Origin: Acinetobacter lwoffii
GTDB taxonomy: Bacteria; Pseudomonadota; Gammaproteobacteria; Pseudomonadales; Moraxellaceae
Assembly: GCF_019343495.1 (NCBI RefSeq)
Contig: NZ_CP072549.1
Span: 310,001-374,000, forward strand
Reading direction: 5' to 3'
Length of the DNA: 64,000 nt
Positions 36,870-45,805 of this stretch are shown one piece after another. The position numbers and the translations under genes were made by a program. The stretch's first letter is position 1. Every line of letters begins with the position of its first letter. The notes under the pieces were generated by a model. It was not told the origin of the DNA, did no database searches, and was given only the letters and a program-made list of their open reading frames with translations.

Positions 36870-38201
36870 TTATGCATCTTTCAATTTCTGAAGATACTGT
36901 TCATCCAATATCCGCTGTTTTCGATTGAGAACAGCATTCAAAATCACAGCACAAAAAGCCGTTAGCAAAATTGGGCTGTTTAACAGAGGTGAAAGATAAG
37001 ATGGTAGTTGTGAGAAAATAGTAGGTGAGAATACAGGCAACATACCTATGCCGGCACTGACTGCAATGATGTAGAGATTATTCACATTTTGAAAGTCGAC
37101 ACGCTGCAGTACTTTGATACCATTAGATGTCACCATCCCAAACATAAACAATGCGGCTCCACCTAGAACACATGAGGGTATAGACGCAACAAAGTAAGCT
37201 ATTTTAGGAAATAGACCTAAAAGGATTAAAAACACACCAGCTAAAGCACATACACTGCGATTCTTAACACCTGTGATCGCTAGCAAACCGATGTTCTGAG
37301 CATAGGATGTATACGGGAAGATATTAAAAATCCCACCAATCATTGTGCCAAGGCTGTCAGCTCTAAAACCGCGAGTCAATTTTTCCTGATCCACTTCTTC
37401 TTCAACAATTTCACCTACAGCCATGAACATCCCAGCTGTTTCAATGAAAATAACCAGCATGACTACGCACATAGTCAAGACAGCCCAAAAGTTAAACTCT
37501 GGAATACCGAAGTGAAATGGCATCACCCAACCTAACCATGGGCTTTCATCTATCTTGTCTAAAGAGATGAGGCCAGAAAATGCAGCGATGATATAACCAA
37601 TTCCCATCCCGATTAGAACTGAAATGTTGCCCAAAAAGCCTTTAACATAACGGCTGATGATAATAATGCTTAATAGAACACAGGCAGCGATAGATAAGTA
37701 CAATGGATTTCCAAAGTCTTTTACCCCATATCCGCCAGCGGACCATGTGCCTGCAATACCAATGAGAGATAGACCAATCACAAGAATTTGAGTTCCTGTC
37801 ACCACAGGAGGGAAGAATCGTATTAACTTTCCAATAAATGGTGAAATCAGGAAGCCAAAGATCCCTGCGATAATGATTGCCCCAAATACACTTAGTAGTC
37901 CCATATCTGGATTAGTCCCAATTGCAATCATTGGGCCTACTGCAGTAAAGGTAACTCCCATCATAATGGGAAAGCGAATACCTACATTTTTAAAACCAAT
38001 AGTTTGAATGAGGGTGGCAATGCCACAAACAAATAGATCTGCAGTAATTAAGAAAGCAATTTCTGCAGTGCTTAACCCTAAAGCTCCTCCAACAATTAGG
38101 GGAATTGAAACAGCACCTGCATACATTACCAAGACGTGCTGGATACTGAGAAAAATCATGGAGCTTGGTTTTAAGTTATTGGCTGTGATTGTGTTAGTCA
38201 T
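36870..38201 (-). CDS. NCS2-family nucleobase permease (second cluster)
   Basis: 443 aa, about 14 membrane segments. NCS2 motifs: FLSIQHVLVMYAGAVSIPLI (TM1 QH), FPIMMGVTFTAVGPM, IFIETAGMFMAVGEIVEEEV (TM8 acid) and NIGLLAITGVKNRSVCALAG. It imports a purine or pyrimidine with protons. It is the last gene of a minus-strand run 2OG oxygenase, 2OG oxygenase, Tsx-like porin, permease. It is a paralogue of, but clearly different from, the permease at 29037, so a different substrate is likely. Confidence 0.9.
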   Translation of the reverse strand: MTNTITANNLKPSSMIFLSIQHVLVMYAGAVSIPLIVGGALGLSTAEIAFLITADLFVCGIATLIQTIGFKNVGIRFPIMMGVTFTAVGPMIAIGTNPDMGLLSVFGAIIIAGIFGFLISPFIGKLIRFFPPVVTGTQILVIGLSLIGIAGTWSAGGYGVKDFGNPLYLSIAACVLLSIIIISRYVKGFLGNISVLIGMGIGYIIAAFSGLISLDKIDESPWLGWVMPFHFGIPEFNFWAVLTMCVVMLVIFIETAGMFMAVGEIVEEEVDQEKLTRGFRADSLGTMIGGIFNIFPYTSYAQNIGLLAITGVKNRSVCALAGVFLILLGLFPKIAYFVASIPSCVLGGAALFMFGMVTSNGIKVLQRVDFQNVNNLYIIAVSAGIGMLPVFSPTIFSQLPSYLSPLLNSPILLTAFCAVILNAVLNRKQRILDEQYLQKLKDA

Positions 38202-38221
38202 ATATGTTTTTCTCCTTCAGC

Positions 38222-39013
38222 CTAAAAGGTATATTTGACGATGAAACTAGTAGCATTTTGATTAGTTTTAAAATATGGAGTGTCTTCGATTAAGAATTTG
38301 TTTTTCCAATAGTCGTATTCAATACCTGCTGCTAATTTTTTTGGGCTTAAGCCTAGATGAGGGCTAAGGTCATATTTGATTTGTGGGTTAAAGTGAAAGT
38401 CGGAAGAGTTATTACCTTTGGAATTGACTACCCAATCAATGTATCCATCAAAAATGATTGATGATTTAAGAAATGGGACGGTATATGACCAGCAAGGAGT
38501 GATTTGCCATTGTCCACTTGGGGTGTTTCCATCGTCTGGAATGCGATAGTAAAAATTAAGGGTGAAATAATCAAAGCCTTTGATATCAAGGTCAAAACCT
38601 GGACCAACTAAATAAGTCCACATATCGTCATAACCAGGCTGATCTTGGATGCTTAAGTCAAAGCTTGTAGCTATTAGGACATCTTTCACTGGCCCAAAGC
38701 TCAAATTCGTATTGGTTAGTTTTCCTATTGAAAAGCGGGGAGCAATTTCTGTATAGACCGCATTATGACCTTGGGAAGCAGTCTTTTCACCGTCAAACCA
38801 ATAAGTGTCGACAAATAGATAGAGATCCCCCCATTTCCAACTGCTCGCATGTTCAAAAGTAATCGTTTCATGTGTATCAGGCTCTACTTCAAAACCTTTA
38901 CCGTAAAGTGCAGAAATACTATTGGATTGCCAATTTAACCATGATTCCTCAGCAAAAGAATAAGTGCTTATTAAACATGTGCTTAAAAATAGATAGGGCG
39001 CATTTTTTTTCAT
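38222..39013 (-). CDS. Tsx/OmpK-like outer-membrane channel
   Basis: About 263 aa from ATG 39013, preceded by GGAAAC; a further upstream TTG (39034) is unlikely. Signal peptide MKKNAPYLFLSTCLISTYSF then AEES. Tsx/OmpK-like features: ITFEHASSWKWGDLYLFVDT, LSFGPVKDVLIATSFD and the terminal aromatic VKYTF of outer-membrane barrels. It allows nucleosides or nucleobases across the outer membrane, matching the permease 20 bp downstream. It is an intact relative of the frameshifted gene at 30525. Confidence 0.87.
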   Translation of the reverse strand: MKKNAPYLFLSTCLISTYSFAEESWLNWQSNSISALYGKGFEVEPDTHETITFEHASSWKWGDLYLFVDTYWFDGEKTASQGHNAVYTEIAPRFSIGKLTNTNLSFGPVKDVLIATSFDLSIQDQPGYDDMWTYLVGPGFDLDIKGFDYFTLNFYYRIPDDGNTPSGQWQITPCWSYTVPFLKSSIIFDGYIDWVVNSKGNNSSDFHFNPQIKYDLSPHLGLSPKKLAAGIEYDYWKNKFLIEDTPYFKTNQNATSFIVKYTF

Positions 39014-39030
39014 ATAATTGTTTCCGATAT

Positions 39031-39984
39031 TCAAACTTCAGCACGATGTTTGTAGGTTGCACTAAAACGTGATTGCAAATATTCCATACTAGTAATTGGT
39101 AAGTACTTAGGAGGATTTGATTCGTTATAACAGTTAGGTAGGCAGCGAATTATCGTTTTTGGACTAGGTTGTATGAAAAATGGAAATGAGAATCTTTGTT
39201 TTCCTTTAGGACTCGAAACGCGATGAGGTGTCGATTTATAGAGATCATTTGACCATCGTGCCATCATATCTCCGATATTGATTACATAGGTGTTAGGTAT
39301 AGGAGGAGCATCGATCCAATTACCATTTACATCCTGAACTTGTAATCCACCTACTTCATCCTGAGCCAAAATAGTTACACACCCATAATCAGTATGTGTT
39401 CCCGCATTAAAACCTTGAGAGTCTGTATTGTCTAAGGTAGGCGGATAATGAATTAACCGGAGAAAACATAGGCTGTCTTGCAGACAATGATCAAAATAAT
39501 TTTGCGGAAGACCAATGGCATGAGACATGGCATTAAGCAATATTTTTGCTAAATCCACCATTTCATCAAAATACTCTTCTGTAGCTACTTTCCACCCTTC
39601 AATATTTGGATAAACATTTGGTCCCCTTAGAGGTTCTTGATTAATGACTTCGGGATGATTAGCTTCTAAATGGACACCCATGTCATATATTTCTTTAAAG
39701 TCTTCAGGTAAGTCAGGGTTCAGTTGTTCTACTCCTAATGCACCATATCCTCTATGTGCAATTTTATTCTTTTGAATATCTATTTCTAATTTCTCTTGTA
39801 GAGGCTTACTAAAAAACTCTTTAGCTAAACTTTGAACTTCTGCAAGGTGATTCGGTTTATAACCACTGATATAGAAGAACCCCCATTCACGACATGCTTG
39901 GTCAATTTGGTTGCATATATCTGCATAATCAGGATGGTTAACGTCATAAAGAGGTGCAATGTCGATAACTGGTAATTTTTTCAT
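39031..39984 (-). CDS. 2-Oxoglutarate/Fe(II) oxygenase, IPNS-like family (A)
   Basis: 317 aa from ATG 39984, which has AGGAG seven bases upstream; the frame is open for 58 codons before this but overlaps the neighbouring gene. An N-terminal DIOX_N region (LPVIDIAPLYDVNHPDYADI ... REWGFFYISGY) precedes the double-stranded beta-helix core with Fe ligands His197, Asp199 (THTDYG) and His254 (PHRVSS) and the 2OG-binding Arg264-x-Ser266. These enzymes hydroxylate or demethylate small molecules using O2 and 2-oxoglutarate; fungal thymine 7-hydroxylase is in this family. Substrate unknown. Confidence 0.88.
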   Translation of the reverse strand: MKKLPVIDIAPLYDVNHPDYADICNQIDQACREWGFFYISGYKPNHLAEVQSLAKEFFSKPLQEKLEIDIQKNKIAHRGYGALGVEQLNPDLPEDFKEIYDMGVHLEANHPEVINQEPLRGPNVYPNIEGWKVATEEYFDEMVDLAKILLNAMSHAIGLPQNYFDHCLQDSLCFLRLIHYPPTLDNTDSQGFNAGTHTDYGCVTILAQDEVGGLQVQDVNGNWIDAPPIPNTYVINIGDMMARWSNDLYKSTPHRVSSPKGKQRFSFPFFIQPSPKTIIRCLPNCYNESNPPKYLPITSMEYLQSRFSATYKHRAEV

Positions 39985-40000
39985 GGGAAACTCCTTATTA

Positions 40001-40975
40001 TTAGATATATGTTTTTTTGAACATGTTACGATAATGCTGTTCAACACTGATTGGTGGATATAGCGGTTCTGAGTTTTCCTCCAAACACTCTCGAATGCAT
40101 TCAATCTGATACTGGTGATTACCGCTGTAGAAGAATGGAACAGAATATCGTTCCCCACCTGAGATGTTGATGACGCGATGGAGGGTGGATCTATATGTAT
40201 TGTTCGTCCACATAGAGATTAGGTCACCTAGGTTAACGACATAACTATTTTCAATAGGCTCTGCCCAAATCCATTGGTTTGTTGACTGATCCCATACTTG
40301 TAAACCACGATTATGGTCTTGAAGTAATAGAGTAAGCCCGCCGAAATCAGTATGTGCCCCGCAACCTTTTTCATTTGGTTGAGCATTAGCTGGTTGAGGG
40401 GGATAGTGTAATAAGCGTAAAGTGACTAAATCTGCATCCTTACAAAACTCTGTGAAATAGTCAGCTTCCAAGTTTAGAGATAATGCAATAGCACGCATGA
40501 GTCGTTCAGAGACTTTAATCAATTCAACTTGATATTCCTCCATTACCTCTTTAAATCCATCAATATCTGGCCATTGGTTTGGGCCTTGGTTAAAAGCTTT
40601 ATGGATGACAAAAGGATCTGAAGGTGAGCGTTCCTTCCCGATATAAAAGCCTTCCTTTATATCAGGCGGAGAATTAGGTTCAAGTGTTTGTGCTCTTAAT
40701 GGTTCATAGCCTCTATTTGCTTCAGAAAGCTCTATGGACCAATGCTTTTTCTGTTCTGGGGGAAGACTAAAAAATAATTTGGAATATTCAAAAACCTTAT
40801 CTTGTAATGCTTTAGAAACTCCATGTCCCATAATGTAAAAAAAACCTTTATCTAAGCATGCTTTCCGAATATGTGAGGCAATGTTTTGGTGCGTTTGTAT
40901 GTCATTATCCAAAAGTCCAGAAATATCGATGATGGGTATAGAGGTAATGTTTTGATTGTTTTCCAGCGCAGTCAT
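40001..40975 (-). CDS. 2-Oxoglutarate/Fe(II) oxygenase, IPNS-like family (B)
   Basis: 324 aa from ATG 40975 (GAGAG upstream). N-terminal SIPIIDISGLLDNDIQTHQN and KGFFYIMGHGV match DIOX_N; the catalytic core has His208, Asp210 (AHTDFGG), His266 (LHRVIN) and Arg276-x-Ser278. It contains the NRGYEPLRAQTLEPNSPPDI segment that is also present in oxygenase C (45461) as RGYEPMAAQTLDEGSPPDLK, so B and C are closest to each other. First gene of the run leading to oxygenase A, the porin and the permease; divergent from a LysR gene. Confidence 0.88.
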   Translation of the reverse strand: MTALENNQNITSIPIIDISGLLDNDIQTHQNIASHIRKACLDKGFFYIMGHGVSKALQDKVFEYSKLFFSLPPEQKKHWSIELSEANRGYEPLRAQTLEPNSPPDIKEGFYIGKERSPSDPFVIHKAFNQGPNQWPDIDGFKEVMEEYQVELIKVSERLMRAIALSLNLEADYFTEFCKDADLVTLRLLHYPPQPANAQPNEKGCGAHTDFGGLTLLLQDHNRGLQVWDQSTNQWIWAEPIENSYVVNLGDLISMWTNNTYRSTLHRVINISGGERYSVPFFYSGNHQYQIECIRECLEENSEPLYPPISVEQHYRNMFKKTYI

Positions 40976-41193
40976 GTAGCAATCTCTCAAAAATAATGTT
41001 TTCTTTTTTTATAAAATAATCATGAGACCGCATAGCAATGAATATCGAGCAAGCTGATGCCAAAAAGAGAGCTATTCTTAATTAATTAAATAAAAACAAT
41101 TGCTTAAACTTTTTTAAATGAGTGATGATGCCGAAAAAGCAACGGGATGCACTGAAAATAATGCTTTAGGTCCAAAAAATGGCTGCTACTTAA

Positions 41194-41209
41194 TGGCAAG
41201 TTTTTTGCT
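41194..41209 (+). promoter_or_regulatory. Sigma-54-like promoter of the second LysR gene
   Basis: TGGCAAGTTTTTTGCT, GG and GC 12 bp apart, about 73 bp before ATG 41282. Confidence 0.55.
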
Positions 41210-41281
41210 TCTATTTCAATAGCTCATTCAAATTTATAAATGGATTGGGGCTTTAAAATTGGAATAGGATGTGATGTTAAA

Positions 41282-42214
41282 ATGAGTACACGTGGTCTTC
41301 GCTTTCACTCAGCAGCAATTCATTATTTTGATGCTGTACGCCGGTGCGGTTCAATCAGGGAAGCAGCCAGACAATTAAATGTCGTATCTTCCGCTGTAAA
41401 TAGGCAAATTTTAAAACTCGAAGATGAAATTGGAGCACCATTATTCAATCGGGTGCCTTCGGGTATGGTGCTTACTCATGCAGGTGAGTTGTTTTCAAGA
41501 CATATTAGTTTAGTATTGCGAGATACTAAGCGATTGCAGAATGAATTGGATGCACTGAAAGGGCTTTATAAAGGTCATGTAGAAATTGCGAGTGTTGAAA
41601 CACTGGCAATTAATTTCCTGCCAGAGATTATTGAAAAATTCCAGGTCAAATATCCTAATGTAACTGTAGGGGTTACAATTTTAGGCTCAAAAGATATCCC
41701 TAATGAAATCATTGAAAATAGGGTGGATCTAGGCTTGGCTTTTGCCTTGCCAAAGCATAATGATTTGCACCAAATAGCAATATCCCATTTTAAATTAGGT
41801 GCAATTGTATCGACTGAGCATCCCTTGGCCTCTCAAAAGACGGTGTCATTCCATCAGTGCCTCGACTATGATGTGATTATGCCAAAACCTAATTTATCTA
41901 TTTATCAACAGTTGGCGCCATTATTTGCGGGTGCACAACATGCTATTCCAAATTTTAAAATGCAAACGAGTTCTTTGGAATTAATGAAACAGTTAATACT
42001 CAGGAATAAGGGAATTGGTTTTCAGACATTCTTTGGGTTGGAAAATGAAATAATTAATAATCGCCTTCGCTATATTCCGCTTAATGATAACAATGGTATC
42101 TACTGTGATTTAGGTCTGTATGCACGTAAAGGTCATTATCTTTCTACAGCAACAGACGCTCTCTCCAGGCTTATTACAGATGAAATCCTACAAAGAGGCG
42201 AAGCTGGACAATAA
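41282..42214 (+). CDS. LysR-family regulator of the second cluster
   Basis: About 310 aa from ATG 41282 (an ATG 14 codons earlier is possible). The HTH is FDAVRRCGSIREAARQLNVV followed by SSAVNRQILKLEDEIGAPLF; the effector domain follows from about residue 90 (GHVEIASVETLAINFLPEII). It lies divergently to the oxygenase B-A-porin-permease operon and between it and the oxygenase C operon, so it probably controls both. Ligand unknown. A terminator at 42238 follows. Confidence 0.88.
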   Translation: MSTRGLRFHSAAIHYFDAVRRCGSIREAARQLNVVSSAVNRQILKLEDEIGAPLFNRVPSGMVLTHAGELFSRHISLVLRDTKRLQNELDALKGLYKGHVEIASVETLAINFLPEIIEKFQVKYPNVTVGVTILGSKDIPNEIIENRVDLGLAFALPKHNDLHQIAISHFKLGAIVSTEHPLASQKTVSFHQCLDYDVIMPKPNLSIYQQLAPLFAGAQHAIPNFKMQTSSLELMKQLILRNKGIGFQTFFGLENEIINNRLRYIPLNDNNGIYCDLGLYARKGHYLSTATDALSRLITDEILQRGEAGQ

Positions 42215-42237
42215 ACATAACCTGAAAAGTACAACTA

Positions 42238-42285
42238 AAAAGCTAAGCCCTTATCGAAATCCCTCAATAAAGGCTTAGCTTTGTT
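42238..42285. terminator. Terminator between LysR and the BMP gene
   Basis: AAAGCTAAGCC and GGCTTAGCTTT form an 11-bp stem around a 22-bp loop, with T-rich flanks on both strands. Confidence 0.7.
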
Positions 42286-43372
42286 TATTTTGGATAAGCA
42301 GCATCCACGCCTTTAACGAAATAATTCATACTCATCAATTGCGTATTTGAGAGATGTTTACCTTTTCCCAAAAGTAATGTTCCATCTTGTTTGTAAAGTG
42401 GTCCACTAAACACAATATATTGACCGTTACGAATTTTATCTCGGACTGCCAAAACCTTCATTTTTTCATTGTTAGAGACCATTGGACCAAAACCTGCTAT
42501 ATCGATGGCACCTTCCTTGACACCATACCATGTCGATCCCGACTTCCATATTTTGTTATGCACTTGCTGCAAAACAGGAGTATAGATTTTTTCCCAATAT
42601 AACACTGATGCAGCTAGGTGACCTTTAGGAGCAAACTTACTCATATCTGAGTTCCAGCCAAAGCCAAATTTCCCTTTTTCCTGAGCAGCTTTAACTACAG
42701 CGGGTGAGTTGGTGACTTGTGATAATATATCAGCATTTTGCGATATTAATGCAAGTGCAGCCTCATGCTCTTTTCCTGAATCAAACCAAGTGTTAATCCA
42801 GACTATCTTGGTCTTAATTTTTGGATTTACAGATTGAGCCCCAAGTGTATAGGCATTGATGTCTCTAATGACTTCAGGAATTGGGAATGGTGCTACAACA
42901 CCCAAACATTACTTTTAGTCTTATAGCCTGCCAATACCCCTTGCAAGTAAGAGCCTTCATAGGTTCGGATATCATAGACTCCCACATTTTTTGCAGTTTT
43001 ATATCCGTTCGCATGCATAAAAATGGTGTTCGGGAACTGTTTAGCTACCTTTTCAATGGCATTAATATACCCGAAGGTAGTAGCAAATATAACCTTATTT
43101 CCTTGTTGTGCGAGTCTCCGAAATGTACGTTCAGAGTCGGCATTATCTAGAATATTCTCGATATAAGAGGTCTTAAATTTACCCTGTAAGGACTTTTCTG
43201 CTTTCAGACGACCTATATCGTGTGAATAAGACCAACCATAATCGTTTTTATGAGCGACATAGACAAAAGCCGCTTGATCAGCGGCCAATGCTGGATTGGC
43301 CCCACTGATGAGTAAAAGTCCTAAAAGACTGGCATTTACGAAAATATTTTTTAAATTAAGTAGGTTATTCAT
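42285..43372 (-). pseudogene. BMP-family substrate-binding protein, frameshifted
   Basis: The N-terminal frame (ATG 43372) has a signal peptide (LLGLLLISGANPALA, cut before ADQ) and the BMP/PnrA-type lobe (FVYVAHKNDYGWSYSHDIGR, VIFATTFGYINAIEKVA). It runs off frame after GYKTKSNV; the second lobe (GVVAPFPIPEVIRDINAYTL onward to 42285) continues in the other frame. Adding one T to the AAA/TTT run at 42904-42906 restores a full protein of about 362 aa. BMP proteins bind nucleosides or purine-like ligands for ABC importers, but no ATPase or permease gene lies nearby. Mutation or sequencing error. Its ATG overlaps the stop of the TIM-barrel gene. Confidence 0.82.
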
Positions 43373-44445
43373 GCTGATTCTCTTTGAAGAGTATCAGTTG
43401 AATTTTGTTTTGCCATAAATATTGCCAGTCGCTCCTCATAAATCTCACGAATATAATGGGCAACACTGCAACTGTCGGCAAACATGTTGTATTTCCAATT
43501 TAAACCATACGACTCTAAATTGATATTATCAACAGTCATAAGTTGAACTTTAGAATTTGGATTGTTCAAGTAGCTATCAATGATTTTACGAATGACTTCT
43601 TTGGTTGGTGCAAGCTTATATGCATGCCAGAAGTCTGTATGCCATTCACCTTCCGTAGGTTGATTAAATGGATACTGAATTCCTCGGCCAGGACGATTTG
43701 TTCCTAAGCCATTATATGGTCCTGTTTCAAATGCTAACCAGTTAACTGGATTATTCGGGACTGCAGGACGGATCTGCCCCCATGTAACTAAATTTCGATT
43801 CAGCCAATCATCTGCAAAACTATCATTATTAAAAGGATCTAACTTTCTGATAGCTTCAGGATCATCACGCATTTGTGATACAGCAAGCTCAATTTCATTT
43901 TCAATTTTAAAAATACAATGGCTGTAATCCATTGCAAACTCAAACGGCACACCTTCTTTTTCTATAAGATCTGCCACCGGAATTACTCGACGATAATCTT
44001 CAGACCAGTTATCAACGTGGCACTCTAAGGTAACCGTTATTCCTTTACTTTGAGCGTAGGTGTAGAAATCGATATAAGTTTTAGCAACTTCTTCGTTCGT
44101 TACATAATGACCATCTGCATGTTTTGCCCAAATCATCATGTTGTGGAATTTGGCCCCTACAGCGGCACTACGATTAATATCCTGTTTGAATGCTTCCTCA
44201 TCCTTGCCAATGACATATAAGCCACAACCAGAATAAATAGGGATATTTGTTTTCTGACTTGCCTTGATGTAAGCATCTATTTGACTATCTTCAAGAGGGA
44301 TACGATCCAGAAAATCAAAGACCTCCGCAGCTTTTAGCATTTCGAACTGTTCGAGAATAGTAGGCTCATTCAGGCTTACTGGTCGTTCTTTTGATGAGTT
44401 TTGAATGCCTAAACCAGCACAACCTAGAGGAAACATTTTTTTCAT
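43369..44445 (-). CDS. Xylose isomerase-like TIM-barrel protein
   Basis: 358 aa, predicted AP_endonuc_2/xylose-isomerase-like TIM barrel. Metal-site-like residues occur in TVTLECHVDNWSEDY, FAMDYSHCIFKIE and WLAFETGPYNG with a late VQLMTVDNINLE. Such enzymes isomerise or epimerise sugars and keto-intermediates, or act as lyases in ring-cleavage pathways. Between oxygenase C (26 bp upstream) and the BMP gene (ATGA overlap), it is clearly part of the same operon. The exact reaction cannot be inferred. It is somewhat longer than the usual 260-300 aa because of an insertion around residues 190-260 with TWGQIRPAVPNNPVNW. Confidence 0.7.
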   Translation of the reverse strand: MKKMFPLGCAGLGIQNSSKERPVSLNEPTILEQFEMLKAAEVFDFLDRIPLEDSQIDAYIKASQKTNIPIYSGCGLYVIGKDEEAFKQDINRSAAVGAKFHNMMIWAKHADGHYVTNEEVAKTYIDFYTYAQSKGITVTLECHVDNWSEDYRRVIPVADLIEKEGVPFEFAMDYSHCIFKIENEIELAVSQMRDDPEAIRKLDPFNNDSFADDWLNRNLVTWGQIRPAVPNNPVNWLAFETGPYNGLGTNRPGRGIQYPFNQPTEGEWHTDFWHAYKLAPTKEVIRKIIDSYLNNPNSKVQLMTVDNINLESYGLNWKYNMFADSCSVAHYIREIYEERLAIFMAKQNSTDTLQRESA

Positions 44446-44471
44446 AATTTTGATACCAACTGTTGAATAAA

Positions 44472-45461
44472 TTAAACGGCTTCTTTTTTCGATGCGTAAG
44501 TTTTTTGATACATATAGGCTAGGTACTCACCTACAGTCATTTCTTTAGGTTCAGCCTTAAATTGATCACCTAAATTTTGCAGCGTTTTGATTTTGTATTC
44601 GTAATCCAAGTCAAAGAAGGTTGGAACCGAATAACGTGAGACACCTGCTTTACTATTGAAAACACGGTGCATATTTGAGAGGTAGAGTCCATTAGTCATG
44701 AATTGGACTAAATCACCGAGGTTTACGATAAAAGTATCTGGTATGTGAGGTGCACGTATCCATTCACCCTCACTATTGCGTACTTCTAGTCCACCTACTT
44801 CATCTTGCAATAAGAGCGTCAGTAACCCCCAATCAGTGTGCGCACCGCACCCTAGCTGATTGTTTACAATTTTTTCAGATTGAGGAGGATAGTGAAGCAT
44901 ACGGGTAATAATGACAGTTTCATCATAGCCTGCCTCGAAGTAGTTTTCTTCAAGCCCAAGAGAAAGTGCCAATAGGCCAGCTAGATGCTTACCCAGTTTT
45001 AAAGTCTGTTGAATATAGGTTTCGGTCTGGGTCTTCATTTCAGGAAGATCTTCAGGCCACTGATTCTGCCCATGTTGTGGATAGCTTTTTTGGACATATG
45101 GGTGACTTGAATCTAGATTTTTCCCTGACATGAACCCTTCTTTTAAGTCAGGAGGAGAGCCTTCATCAAGTGTTTGAGCTGCCATTGGTTCATAACCACG
45201 AAGGCATTTGGAGTTTTTGAAATCAACTTCTAGTTTCTTTTCAATCGGAAGGTCAAAAAACTGTTTTGCAATGTCTAATTGTTTTTGGAGAACTTCAGAA
45301 GCGATACCATGATTTTTAATATAGAAGAAACCTGTTGTTCTGCATGCTTTATGGATTTCCCACGCAACAGATTTCCGGTTTTCCAGGTTATCGGAAAAAC
45401 TGTCGCTTAAGTCGATTACTGGAATACTTTTAGCCGTAGAAGGTGGTGTGTATGTCAACAT
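44472..45461 (-). CDS. 2-Oxoglutarate/Fe(II) oxygenase, IPNS-like family (C)
   Basis: 329 aa. N-terminal KSIPVIDLSDSFSDNLENRK and TGFFYIKNHGI; Fe ligands His208, Asp210 (AHTDWG) and His265 (MHRVFN); Arg276-x-Ser278 for 2-oxoglutarate. It starts at ATG 45461 and is the first gene of a three-gene operon with the TIM-barrel protein and the BMP protein. It is divergent from the Rieske oxygenase gene, with a 17-bp palindrome between them. Probably a hydroxylase or demethylase acting on the same compound family as A and B. Confidence 0.88.
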   Translation of the reverse strand: MLTYTPPSTAKSIPVIDLSDSFSDNLENRKSVAWEIHKACRTTGFFYIKNHGIASEVLQKQLDIAKQFFDLPIEKKLEVDFKNSKCLRGYEPMAAQTLDEGSPPDLKEGFMSGKNLDSSHPYVQKSYPQHGQNQWPEDLPEMKTQTETYIQQTLKLGKHLAGLLALSLGLEENYFEAGYDETVIITRMLHYPPQSEKIVNNQLGCGAHTDWGLLTLLLQDEVGGLEVRNSEGEWIRAPHIPDTFIVNLGDLVQFMTNGLYLSNMHRVFNSKAGVSRYSVPTFFDLDYEYKIKTLQNLGDQFKAEPKEMTVGEYLAYMYQKTYASKKEAV

Positions 45462-45805
45462 TTTTGTGGCTCTTTGAACTTTGTTGTTATCAACTTAATG
45501 ACAATTTAATTCCGTGCATAGCAGAGAATCTCGCTCAACTCGTTGCCAAAAAGGCAACACTAAATAAAGTCAGAGTAGTAATAGGAGTCCAAGTAATTCA
45601 GCATCAATTAAGAATTGTGATGAGTTATAAAATGCTAGTTATTCGTTAAGTTTAGATAAGAAGAACAATAATAAGAAAAGTGTTCTAAAAATTAGAAATA
45701 CCATTCCTAAAGTCTTTAATAGACAGATAGAAAAGAAAAAGTCATGATGCAGCAATGCTAAGAAGTTTGAATTAATCAATAACTTATAAGAGGGGCAGCG
45801 CTAAA
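45462..45805. other. Divergent control region of oxygenase C and Rieske genes
   Basis: 344 bp, AT-rich and without a supported gene. It contains the palindrome at 45542-45558; I saw no site with correct -24/-12 spacing here. Confidence 0.5.
45542..45558. promoter_or_regulatory. 17-bp palindrome, candidate LysR operator
   Basis: GTTGCC-AAAAA-GGCAAC, a perfect inverted repeat located 81 bp before oxygenase C and about 250 bp before the Rieske gene. Confidence 0.5.

Noticed and set aside
39985..40158. N-terminal extension of oxygenase A by 58 codons
   Set aside because: It overlaps oxygenase B; ATG 39984 has AGGAG upstream and begins right at the conserved domain.
41048..41062. Minus-strand TGGCATCAGCTTGCT as a sigma-54 promoter for oxygenase B
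   Set aside because: GG and GC are 11 bp apart, not 12, a spacing that usually abolishes sigma-54 promoters; kept only as a weak possibility.
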